DNA of 40,735 nt from Chthonomonas sp. UBA1950 (GTDB lineage Bacteria > Armatimonadota > Fimbriimonadia > Fimbriimonadales > Fimbriimonadaceae): contig DDEQ01000011.1 in NCBI GenBank assembly GCA_002336105.1, forward strand, positions 1 to 40,735, given 5' to 3'. Positions 14,332 to 21,862 of the stretch are shown piece after piece. The notes under the pieces are model-generated. The model was not told where the DNA came from. It saw only the letters and a program-made list of their open reading frames with translations, and did no database searches. Each line of letters starts with the position of its first letter. Position 1 is the first letter of the stretch. The position numbers and the translations under genes were made by a program.

Positions 14332-16752
14332 ATGTCAGTGTTGCTTCCGTTACTAGCCGTTCTTGTCTCGGTAGGGACCGAGATCGAAGTTGTCGATCAG
14401 GTTCCGCATTCTCCTGCAAACCAGTTCTACCTCGGTAACCAAGAGCCTCTCGCTCAATCCACGTTTGTTCGCCTTCCTGTAGGTGCGATAGAACCGAAAG
14501 GCTGGGTTCGAGAGCAACTCGTCCGAGAGGCCAATGGATTTGTTGGAAACCTGAAGGAGATTAGCCCCTGGCTGAAGCGCGAGAACAACGCTTGGTTGAG
14601 CCCAACCGGCGAAGGGGTGAACGGTTGGGAAGAAGTGCCCTATTGGTTGAAGGGCTTTACATCGCTGGCTTATGTTCTTAAAGACCCGAAGCTGATCGAG
14701 GAATCGAAGTTCTGGCTTGACGCTTATATCGCTGGGCAACGCGAAAACGGCTATCTCGGACCAAACTCAAACTTAGTGAGCAGCGATGGCAAGCCTGATG
14801 TATGGCCAAACATGCCGATGCTCTATGCGTTGCGAACTTATTACGACGCGACGAAGCAAGAAAAAATCCTTGACGCTTTGGAGCGCTATTTCAAGTGGGA
14901 ACTCGCGCTTCCAGATTCGTCGCTCTTCCTTTCGTATTGGGAACAGCACCGTGGCGGCGATAACATGGAGATCGTTTTCTGGCTTTACAACGTGCGTAAG
15001 CAGCAAGGCAAAGAACTCTCATGGTTGCTTGATTTGGCAAGAAAAATACATCGTAAGAACGCAGATTGGGTGTCTGGTGTCCCAAATCTGCACGGTGTGA
15101 ACTTTGCGCAAGCCTTTCGAGAGCCTGCGCAGTTTAGTCAGTTGTCGCTTGAAGACGATGAGCTGAAAGCTACCGAGAAAGATTGGAACTTTATGCGTGG
15201 TGAGTTCGGCCAGATGCCTGGCGGAATGTATGGCGCTGACGAAAACGCTCGGAGTGGTAGACGAGATCCGCGTCAAGCGACCGAAACATGTGCGATGGTT
15301 GAGGCGATGTACTCCCATGAATTGCTCCTTACTCAAACCGGAGACTCAATTTGGGCAGATCGTTGCGAAGACGTCACCTTCAATTCTCTGCCAGCAAGCA
15401 TGGGAAGCGACGAGAAAACGCTTCGCTATCTGACTTCTGCAAACATGCCGCTTTCTGATGCTCGAAGTAAGAATCCAGGGCTCGAAAACAGTGGGCCGAT
15501 GCAATTGATGAATCCATGGGATCATCGCTGTTGCCAACATAATGTGGCCCAAGGTTGGCCCTATTATGCAGAACACCTCTGGTTAGGAACGGCAAATAAC
15601 GGTCTTGCGGTGGCGCTGTATGCTCCATCGGTCGTGACGGCGAAAGTTGGTGCAGATCAAACGGCAACAATCACCGAGTCAACGGATTATCCGTTCAGAG
15701 ACACCGTAAATTTCTCTTTCTCCGTTTCATCCCCGTCGAAGTTTCCGTTCGTGCTTCGTATTCCCGCATGGTGTCCGATTCCTCAGCTCAAAGTGAACAA
15801 CAAGAGCTACCGTCTTGACCGACAGGGGCATTACATTGTGATTACTCGAGAGTGGCAAACCGGAGACACTGTCTCGTTTCGTATGCCGATGAAGGTCCAA
15901 CTGAAAACTTGGAAAGTTCAGGGAGGAGCTGTTTCCGTAGAACGCGGACCACTCTGCTATAGCCTTCAAATCGGTGAGAAGTGGAACAAGGTTGGCGGAT
16001 CAGATCGATGGCCAGCCTATGAAATCAAGCCGACTACGCCCTGGAATTACGGTATCTCGTATCTGAGATTTAGCGTGGTCGAAGAGCCGATGACCGATCA
16101 GCCCTTTGGCGATAAGCCTCCGATCAAGATTCAGGCGCGTGGTCGTAAGATCCCAGAGTGGCAACTGGATTATTTGGGACTCGTACCCGAGTTGCAAGCA
16201 TCGCCGGCCAAAACGAAAGAAGCCGAAGAGGAGATCACGCTCGTCCCGATGGGAAGCCAACGTTTGCGAATATCGGTGTTCCCGACGGCGGTGACCCGAG
16301 GCGGAAACATCTGGAAAGCCCCTTCTATCCCCCAGCCATCTTTGCCTGCTAAGGCATCGCATTGCTACAGTGGCGATACCGTTGACGCTCTGACCGACGG
16401 AATGGTGCCAAAAAACTCTGGTGATGAATCGATCCCTCGCATGACTTGGTGGCCGCAGAAAGGCACCGAAGAATGGGTCGAAATTACACTACCGAAAGAG
16501 ACTTTAATTTCCCGGTTGAGTGTTTACTGGTTCGATGATCGTGATAAAGGTGGTTGCAGGGTGCCCGAGAGTTGGGGGACCGAACTCTTGGAGAATGGCA
16601 AATGGGTATCCGGCGGTTCGAAACTTGATGGCGTTCTGAATGATTGGGACTCGATTGATCTTGTCGCGCCTAAGAAAGTGACAAAGATTCGGGTTAAAGC
16701 GATGCTTAAGCGTGACTATTCTGGCGGGATTCTGGAAGTTCGCTGGAAATAA
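14332..16752 (+). CDS. GH127-superfamily (DUF1680) glycoside hydrolase, secreted
   Basis: An 806-residue secreted enzyme of the GH127/GH146 (DUF1680) group, known mainly as beta-L-arabinofuranosidases that act on arabinan and extensin sugars. It has a signal peptide (MSVLLPLLAVLVSV) and an alpha/alpha-barrel from about 45 to 440 with VPYWLKGFTSLAYVLKDPKL. The zinc-thiolate cluster is recognisable: Glu318 and Cys320 (ATETCAMVEAM) and Cys400/Cys401 (HRCCQHN), one of which should be the nucleophile. Glu304 in GADEN is a candidate acid. Beta-sandwich domains follow, and a C-terminal F5/8-type carbohydrate-binding module (about 675-806). The 3' end overlaps the convergent P-loop gene by 47 bp. Together with GH43 it suggests arabinan use. 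Confidence 0.85.
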   Translation: MSVLLPLLAVLVSVGTEIEVVDQVPHSPANQFYLGNQEPLAQSTFVRLPVGAIEPKGWVREQLVREANGFVGNLKEISPWLKRENNAWLSPTGEGVNGWEEVPYWLKGFTSLAYVLKDPKLIEESKFWLDAYIAGQRENGYLGPNSNLVSSDGKPDVWPNMPMLYALRTYYDATKQEKILDALERYFKWELALPDSSLFLSYWEQHRGGDNMEIVFWLYNVRKQQGKELSWLLDLARKIHRKNADWVSGVPNLHGVNFAQAFREPAQFSQLSLEDDELKATEKDWNFMRGEFGQMPGGMYGADENARSGRRDPRQATETCAMVEAMYSHELLLTQTGDSIWADRCEDVTFNSLPASMGSDEKTLRYLTSANMPLSDARSKNPGLENSGPMQLMNPWDHRCCQHNVAQGWPYYAEHLWLGTANNGLAVALYAPSVVTAKVGADQTATITESTDYPFRDTVNFSFSVSSPSKFPFVLRIPAWCPIPQLKVNNKSYRLDRQGHYIVITREWQTGDTVSFRMPMKVQLKTWKVQGGAVSVERGPLCYSLQIGEKWNKVGGSDRWPAYEIKPTTPWNYGISYLRFSVVEEPMTDQPFGDKPPIKIQARGRKIPEWQLDYLGLVPELQASPAKTKEAEEEITLVPMGSQRLRISVFPTAVTRGGNIWKAPSIPQPSLPAKASHCYSGDTVDALTDGMVPKNSGDESIPRMTWWPQKGTEEWVEITLPKETLISRLSVYWFDDRDKGGCRVPESWGTELLENGKWVSGGSKLDGVLNDWDSIDLVAPKKVTKIRVKAMLKRDYSGGILEVRWK

Positions 16753-17278
16753 TTTGGTTAGAGTGGCTCAGCTTTTTGAGCCACTCGTCCGCCTCTTTGG
16801 GATGTCGAAATCGAATGATTGTTGCCGACTCGTGCTTATAGATTCGGCACTGCTTTTTCATGCTGAAATGAGTGGTAATGCACCACCACAGTATCGAGTC
16901 CTTCGATGCGAAAGATTTGGTCCAGGATTCAAAATTCCCATTGCAGCATGGCTCTTTGACGAATGACCTTCTAACGGTACGCTTGATCAACCTCCAAAAC
17001 TTGAGTGGGAATGAATAGTCCAGCCAGATGACGGTGTCTACATTCGATTCTAGAAAATCGGTCTGCTTTCGATAGTTTCCGACCAATATCCATCCTGGTT
17101 TTGCCGTCCGCTCTCTAAGGATTTGGATGGTTTCTTCTCGTGGTCGAGTTTTCCAGTTCAGAAGGAAGTGAATATCATCGATTTCTATTGCGGGGAGGTT
17201 CGTTCTGGCTGATAGCATTCGTCCGAAAGTCGATTTCCCACAACCTGTGGCACCCCTTATTCGAACGTTTTGCATCAT
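16706..17278 (-). CDS. P-loop kinase, adenylate-kinase-like (FlaR/topology-modulator type)
   Basis: A 190-residue cytosolic P-loop NTPase. The Walker A motif GATGCGKST lies at residues 9-17, followed by ARTNLPAIEIDDIHF, where the Asp pair is the substrate or Mg site of the adenylate-kinase-like group, and WILVGNYRK, then DTVIWLDYSFPLKFWRLIKRT, a signature shared with proteins annotated as topology modulation protein or FlaR. The phosphate acceptor is unknown. ATGs at 17278 and 17275 are both possible. The C-terminus overlaps the end of the GH127 gene by 47 bp, and a perfect 10-bp hairpin (16761-16786) lies inside its coding region. The upstream gene, 12 nt away, is probably co-transcribed. 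Confidence 0.75.
   Translation of the reverse strand: MMQNVRIRGATGCGKSTFGRMLSARTNLPAIEIDDIHFLLNWKTRPREETIQILRERTAKPGWILVGNYRKQTDFLESNVDTVIWLDYSFPLKFWRLIKRTVRRSFVKEPCCNGNFESWTKSFASKDSILWWCITTHFSMKKQCRIYKHESATIIRFRHPKEADEWLKKLSHSNQIISSELPESRQNSHA
16761..16786. terminator. Bidirectional terminator hairpin inside a convergent gene end
   Basis: A perfect 10-bp stem, GAGTGGCTCA with TGAGCCACTC, closes a GCTTTT loop 9 bp after the GH127 stop codon. It lies inside the 3' coding part of the minus-strand P-loop gene, where it encodes EWLKKLSHSN. The GH127 transcript would meet it as an intrinsic terminator, although only a modest T-rich tail follows on either strand. Confidence 0.55.
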
Positions 17279-17290
17279 TCAGCTTAACAG

Positions 17291-18019
17291 TTATTCAACG
17301 TAATCGACTAGTGTAAAGAGTTCCTGGACTTCGGGGAAAGCGGTTGGCAAACTCGCACCAATGGACAACTCATCGGGACGGTGATAGGTCGAGAGTTGAT
17401 TCGATGCTCGATAGAGCACGCTCGCAATCTGTGAAAGTTTGCTGTGATGGTCTTCGACTGTGGTTACGCTGTTTGCGAGCAGATTGTGGTTCCCAAGCAC
17501 CAGCATTAAGATGCTCCCCATTTCGTCCATTGCTCTTTCGTGAATTCTAGACTTGATGGCTGGGTGGGCTTGCCAGACTCCGTCAGATAGGCTGTTCTGG
17601 ATCTTCTCGAACTCAAGAGCACTTTCTTCGAGAGCCAACGCTGTTTCAGGGTTGAGCACCAGGTCTAAACCAACACTACGCCTAGATTGATCTAGTTTGC
17701 GAAGGTGCCTAAAAAGATAAACCTTGCGTATGTCTGAGGATACTTCTCCCCGGTCGAGCCGAAACTTTTGAAATAGTGCAACTAATACACAGCCGGCCCC
17801 CAACGGTTCGAGAAACCATCCAATACGCGAAATGAACGGGGCGTTCCACCCTAACCAGAAGATCACAATCCCGGTTGCGGTCAGAGCCATTGGTTCGAGA
17901 TACCAAACCTTTGACGTTTCACTCGCCGCCTGAGCAACATAAGCGCTCAGCGCACGGGTTCTCTGAACCGGGATCGTGCTAAAACTTGCGGGTTTCCATG
18001 GCCGAAGCGAAGGCGACAT
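17291..18019 (-). CDS. Hypothetical protein with membrane segments
   Basis: A 242-residue protein of no family I recognise. Two hydrophobic segments lie near residues 43-59 (MALTATGIVIFWLGW) and 67-85 (GWFLEPLGAGCVLVALFQKF), so it is probably an inner-membrane protein with a cytosolic C-terminal domain of about 155 mostly helical residues (ALALEESALEFEKIQNSL, then HHSKLSQIASVLYRASNQL). The N-terminal 40 residues are polar. The gene is 12 nt upstream of the P-loop kinase on the same strand, so they may be an operon. The start is an ATG at 18019; divergent genes begin at 18091. Confidence 0.6.
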   Translation of the reverse strand: MSPSLRPWKPASFSTIPVQRTRALSAYVAQAASETSKVWYLEPMALTATGIVIFWLGWNAPFISRIGWFLEPLGAGCVLVALFQKFRLDRGEVSSDIRKVYLFRHLRKLDQSRRSVGLDLVLNPETALALEESALEFEKIQNSLSDGVWQAHPAIKSRIHERAMDEMGSILMLVLGNHNLLANSVTTVEDHHSKLSQIASVLYRASNQLSTYHRPDELSIGASLPTAFPEVQELFTLVDYVE

Positions 18020-18090
18020 GCTTTATTCTACGAGTGGATAGGAGCGGCGATCTATACTCTCAGTGGTAGTGCGTACGTAGGTGTGTCCTT

Positions 18091-18720
18091 TTGGAAATAA
18101 TCATTCTTTTGCTTATTTATCCGGCCGTTTTGGGCTTCTTTTACTTCGTCATAGGAGAGCGAGCGGGCGAAGTTTTCTTAGCACTTTGGCAATCGAGACG
18201 AATAAAGATTCGCAGACGAATGAAGGTTCGCAGAAGGATTATGCCAGGCTTCCACAGGCAGATAAGCCTGCGCCAAGCTAGAGGAATATCAAGGCTTGCT
18301 GATCTTAGGGGCTGGACCTATCACTCCCGCCTCCCCATCAGCAGACTAGATGCAATTGTCGCCCCGACAGACTTACCAAAGAATGTTTATCTCCGAGGAA
18401 TCAAAGCAGTTGAGTTTGTCGCCCAAGACGAAACTTTTTATGTGCTCGAAGTAAATGATCCTTTCGAACAAGCCTGGGTCGTCGTTTCAATCCTCCTTCA
18501 TAACCCTCCTAGTGGTCGAATAGCCCTGCCGAAGGGCTGGAAAAGCCAAGACGAGTACTGTAGCTTGATTCGGAAAGGCGTACTTTGCGCTACAGACGTT
18601 GAGCCCCTCATGATTCAGGCATGTGAAATAGCTGAAAAGATTCAGGAGCAGGGGTCTGAGACCACTCCCTCGCCCTTAGCTTCCGCTCAAGGCGAGCGTC
18701 ATTTGAAGCTTAATCACTGA
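18091..18720 (+). CDS. Hypothetical protein, first of a tandem paralogous pair
   Basis: A 209-residue protein with an N-terminal hydrophobic helix (residues 2-28, then a basic RRIKIRRRMKVRRRI stretch) and a soluble domain of about 130 residues. The domain has RGWTYHSRLPISRLDAIVAP, YLRGIKAVEFVAQDETFYVL and EVNDPFEQAWVVVSI, closely paralleled by the gene at 18827. The TTG at 18091 puts the membrane helix at the N-terminus and has no obvious competitor. No database family is recognised. The arrangement (single-pass anchor, basic stop-transfer, cytosolic domain) suggests an inner-membrane-anchored cytosolic protein. Confidence 0.6.
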   Translation: MEIIILLLIYPAVLGFFYFVIGERAGEVFLALWQSRRIKIRRRMKVRRRIMPGFHRQISLRQARGISRLADLRGWTYHSRLPISRLDAIVAPTDLPKNVYLRGIKAVEFVAQDETFYVLEVNDPFEQAWVVVSILLHNPPSGRIALPKGWKSQDEYCSLIRKGVLCATDVEPLMIQACEIAEKIQEQGSETTPSPLASAQGERHLKLNH

Positions 18721-18826
18721 CGATCTACTCTGTGAACCTATTACAGAAAATTTGCTGTCCACCTTATAGATGCCTCGGGACGTATGAACTGCGAAGTCGC
18801 GGTTGAGATGAAGGGAGAAGGTTAAC

Positions 18827-19432
18827 GTGGATCTGACTTGGTTTGCGATGGTGATTTTCCTTGGCTTAGTTGCCACAGTAATCCTTTTCGTGCCTTGCTA
18901 TGCCATTGCCCGTTTTGCCAGGTGGTGCAGCAGAAAGGTCGAGCAACGTGTTGATCGTCGCTCGCGTATCGAAATCGCATGCCTGGCTGCCATGCGAGGC
19001 TGGCACTACCAAAGTGTTCTTCCCCCAAGCAAGCTTGATGCCATACTGCAAACCACTAGTATTCCAACTCAGACGCATCTGCGAGGATCAAAGGTCGTTC
19101 GATTCGAAGCAGAAGACGAGACGTTCTTCGTCTTCGAAGTCAACGATCCGCACGAAAACCTTTGGGTTGTTGTCTCCATTCACCTTAAAAGGCCGATCGC
19201 CACTGACTTAATTTTGCCAGATGGCTGGACATTTCGAGACGGATACTGTAGCTACGCAATAGCTGCAAAATTGAAATGCAATATGGTCGAATCCTTGCTT
19301 ATTGAAGCTTGCCGAATTGCGGAGAACATCCAAGAGCAGGTTACGAAAACAGCACCATCGCTTTTAGAATCTCGCCCGCCTTCATCCGTTTATACCGGTC
19401 GGGCAAATCCTCAATTGAGACAAAATCGCTGA
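18827..19432 (+). CDS. Hypothetical protein, second of the tandem paralogous pair
   Basis: A 201-residue paralogue of the preceding protein. Both have an N-terminal helix (MVIFLGLVATVILFVPCYAIA here), a basic segment, then (M/L)RGWxYxSxLPxSxLDAI, LRGxKxVxFxAxDETF, and FEVNDP with WVVVSI. Matching stretches run to IQEQ, after which the two tails differ. The GTG at 18827 is the likely start. The last 31 codons overlap the 3' end of the convergent dehydrogenase at 19341 by 92 bp, so the distinct tail may be a read-through extension after an ancestral stop was lost. Function is unknown. Confidence 0.6.
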   Translation: MDLTWFAMVIFLGLVATVILFVPCYAIARFARWCSRKVEQRVDRRSRIEIACLAAMRGWHYQSVLPPSKLDAILQTTSIPTQTHLRGSKVVRFEAEDETFFVFEVNDPHENLWVVVSIHLKRPIATDLILPDGWTFRDGYCSYAIAAKLKCNMVESLLIEACRIAENIQEQVTKTAPSLLESRPPSSVYTGRANPQLRQNR

Positions 19433-20330
19433 CCACTTGCTCGGCGAGCAAATGTCCGCTGGCAAGAAACTCATAGGCTAGCCGAGTGCTTGTTGAGCCG
19501 CAGGAATAGCTGTTGAGAATTCGGATGTCTTTGAAGTATGCCGCTTGCGGAACTTGAAGCATTGCGCCGGGGCCGAGAGGGGCGAACATCATGATGGTGC
19601 CTCCCGGTTCAACAATCTGCATCGCCAAGTCAAAAGCTCCTTGCGAACCAGGACAGACAAAAACAGTATTCGCCCGTTGGGCGGATTCAGGATGAGCGAC
19701 TTCGAGGTGATGATCCTTCGCCCACGCCAATCGGTTCTCAGATAAGTCGTATCCAACCGTAGGAACTTCTTGCTCACGAAGGTAATGCATATGCATCAGC
19801 CCCATGACGCCGAGACCGATCACCGCTGCCCGCATGCGGTCTTCTGGACCTTCGGTGCCAAAGCCCGCTCGAATCGCCAACTTGACTGACTTAACGACAC
19901 AAGCAAGCGGCTCGATAAGGGCAGCTTCTTTCGCGTCGAGATTTCCTACTTCGAATGTGTCGGTTAGGTTTGCGGCAGGAACCCCAAAAAACTCAGCCAT
20001 GCCACCGGGGACGAGTTTTGTTTTTCGCCATGTTTCACAGTGGACGTAACGCCCCGTTCGACACATTTCGCAGGTTCCACAAGGGGCATGATGATGGGCA
20101 AAGATTCGTGTGCCGACAGGGAAGCGCTCGTCTTGCGACTCGACGACGATGCCAGCAACTTCGTGCCCCAGAACATGCGGGATTTTTTGATCCATGTACC
20201 ACGACATCAGCTCGCCACTGCAAAGACCAGAAGCCTCAGTTTTCACCAAAAGGCCGCCCTCGGGGCATGTTGGTTGTGGTTCGTCAACAATGGCGACTTC
20301 TCCGTTTCCGATATATCTCGCTAACTTCAT
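19341..20330 (-). CDS. Zinc-dependent medium-chain dehydrogenase
   Basis: A 329-residue MDR-superfamily oxidoreductase that would use NAD(P)H and zinc to interconvert an alcohol or sugar alcohol and its ketone. The catalytic zinc site is expected at Cys in GLCSGE and at GHEVAG. The structural zinc site has four cysteines in CGTCEMCRTGRYVHC. The Rossmann segment is AAVIGLGVMGLMHMHYL. Polyol dehydrogenases (sorbitol, threonine, galactitol 5-phosphate) are the nearest known roles, but the substrate is not deduced. It overlaps the upstream dehydrogenase by 4 nt (20327-20330), so the two are coupled. Its 3' end overlaps the convergent unknown gene by 92 bp. Confidence 0.82.
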   Translation of the reverse strand: MKLARYIGNGEVAIVDEPQPTCPEGGLLVKTEASGLCSGELMSWYMDQKIPHVLGHEVAGIVVESQDERFPVGTRIFAHHHAPCGTCEMCRTGRYVHCETWRKTKLVPGGMAEFFGVPAANLTDTFEVGNLDAKEAALIEPLACVVKSVKLAIRAGFGTEGPEDRMRAAVIGLGVMGLMHMHYLREQEVPTVGYDLSENRLAWAKDHHLEVAHPESAQRANTVFVCPGSQGAFDLAMQIVEPGGTIMMFAPLGPGAMLQVPQAAYFKDIRILNSYSCGSTSTRLAYEFLASGHLLAEQVVSDFVSIEDLPDRYKRMKAGEILKAMVLFS

Positions 20331-21328
20331 GGGTGGAAAACAGTTTTGATGCCTTCTCCCCGATTGAGCGCAGCAAAGACATCGGTACCTTCCTCAAGTG
20401 TGGCAGTTCGCGTGATCAGAGGTGATAGGTCTAGCTCGTGAGTCAGCCATTTATGCGCTGTTCTTACCGCCTCTGTTCCAAAATGGAAAGGCGACATCAA
20501 CGTGATTTGATCGTAGTGTAGTCGTTTGGTATCGAAGGTTGCGGTCGTTCCCCCTTTGCATCCGCCGAACAACATCACATGTCCACCTCGACGAACGTAG
20601 TTGACGCTGGCTTCCCAAACCTCCACCTGACCGGTGCATTCGATAACAACGTCGTAACCACGGCCTTCGTGCAGTTTGATGTCACTCACTTGCGTGACAG
20701 TAGCGCCTAATCGCTCGCCAACGGCTAATCGCGCGGGGTTTCTTCCGGCGAGAGTGACATGCCCAAATCCAACTTTTTTCAAAGCGGAAGCAAACATCAG
20801 CCCGATCGCACCGGGGCCAATTACGAGCGCAGAGCCAAGTGAGACGCTTGCCATTTGTATTTCCAAAATCCCTTGCGCGACGCAAGCCAAGGGTTCCAGT
20901 AGACTCGCAACATCAAAGCTCATCGCCTTCGATTTCGGGAAAAGATTCAGACGTGCGATTCGTTCAGGAATCAGGAGATATTCGGCGTAAGTGCCGAGCA
21001 CCTTCGTTGCCATGATGCTTTCACAGAGGTTTTCTTGACCGTTCTGGCACCAATAACACTGCTGGCACGGAGCGGAATGAACACCCATGACATCATCGCC
21101 AGGTGAAAAGGGGGCATCGGTGCCTGCAGCAACCACTGTTCCAGCGTATTCGTGACCGAATGGTCCCGGCATCGGAATCTGAGGATGGCCCCGATTGAAC
21201 GCTTTGAGGTCGGTGCCGCATGTCGTCGATGCCTTGACGCAAATCAGAACTTCCCCGGCTTTGGGTTCGGGGACCGCAACCGATGCGAGTTCGATTCGTC
21301 CGGGCTCAACAAGGAGCAGTGCTTTCAT
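20327..21328 (-). CDS. Zinc-dependent medium-chain dehydrogenase, upstream partner
   Basis: A roughly 333-residue MDR protein. MKALLLVEPGRIELASVAV is the typical start, so I use the ATG at 21328; the frame opens 15 codons earlier at a TTG (21373), and an ATG at 21346 is also possible. Catalytic zinc ligands are expected in TTCGTD and FGHEYAG, and the structural zinc site is CQQCYWCQNGQENLC. The NAD-binding loop is ALVIGPGAIGLMFASAL. The relatives are L-threonine, sorbitol and D-arabinitol dehydrogenases. It is coupled to the next dehydrogenase by a 4-nt overlap. Having two different MDR enzymes in one operon points to a two-step polyol or sugar oxidation, which is inference. Confidence 0.82.
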   Translation of the reverse strand: MKALLLVEPGRIELASVAVPEPKAGEVLICVKASTTCGTDLKAFNRGHPQIPMPGPFGHEYAGTVVAAGTDAPFSPGDDVMGVHSAPCQQCYWCQNGQENLCESIMATKVLGTYAEYLLIPERIARLNLFPKSKAMSFDVASLLEPLACVAQGILEIQMASVSLGSALVIGPGAIGLMFASALKKVGFGHVTLAGRNPARLAVGERLGATVTQVSDIKLHEGRGYDVVIECTGQVEVWEASVNYVRRGGHVMLFGGCKGGTTATFDTKRLHYDQITLMSPFHFGTEAVRTAHKWLTHELDLSPLITRTATLEEGTDVFAALNRGEGIKTVFHP

Positions 21329-21408
21329 GGATACAGGTATCGACATTGCGTTTGGAAAACTCTGGAAGCACAACGGCTTCAGATACTGGTAGATTGTGAA
21401 CGAAAGGT

Positions 21409-21849
21409 ATGCCTACCGTCGAAACAACCCACTGGATCAACGCTCCGCTCGATAAAGTCTATGCAATAGCAAAGGAAAGCGAGCGCTACCCCGAATATAT
21501 GAAGGACGTTCAGTCCGTCACGCCTGTCGAACGAGAGGGCAATCGGTTCGTCGCAGACTGGGTTGGAATTGTCTCTCAGTTCATGCTGAAGGTCCGTTGG
21601 AGACAAGAAGAGATTTGGGACGACACCACCCACTCATCCGAGTTTCGACAGCTACAGGGTGACTATGACAAGCTTGAAGGCAAGTGGTCTTTCGTCGAGG
21701 AAAATGGCGGGACTCGGTTCAACCAGACCTTGGAATATGAGTACAACGTGCCAACCCTTGGCGCATTGGTGAAAAAGGTCATCCACGTCATTGTTGTCAA
21801 GAACCTTGAAAATGTCGGCGACGCCATCAAAGCGAAAGCAGAAGGCTAA
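21409..21849 (+). CDS. SRPBCC-family (START-like) protein
   Basis: A 146-residue protein of the polyketide cyclase/dehydrase SRPBCC group, whose members bind lipids or hydrophobic ligands in a helix-grip fold. The N-terminal strand and loop (VETTHWINAPLDKVYAIA, then SERYPEYMKDVQSVTPVER) are characteristic, and the C-terminal helix is VKKVIHVIVVKNLENVGDAIK. Coenzyme Q-binding COQ10-like and membrane-associated proteins share this pattern, but no ligand can be named. The gene stands divergent from the dehydrogenase pair. Its stop codon forms the loop of a terminator. Confidence 0.75.
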   Translation: MPTVETTHWINAPLDKVYAIAKESERYPEYMKDVQSVTPVEREGNRFVADWVGIVSQFMLKVRWRQEEIWDDTTHSSEFRQLQGDYDKLEGKWSFVEENGGTRFNQTLEYEYNVPTLGALVKKVIHVIVVKNLENVGDAIKAKAEG

Positions 21850-21862
21850 GCCTTCTGCTTTT
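21835..21862. terminator. Terminator with the stop codon as its loop
   Basis: A 12-bp stem (AAAGCAGAAGGC with GCCTTCTGCTTT) closes a 3-nt loop that is the TAA stop codon of the SRPBCC gene, followed by TTTTC. It lies between two convergent genes and can work for both: the minus strand also ends in TTT after the stem. Confidence 0.75.
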
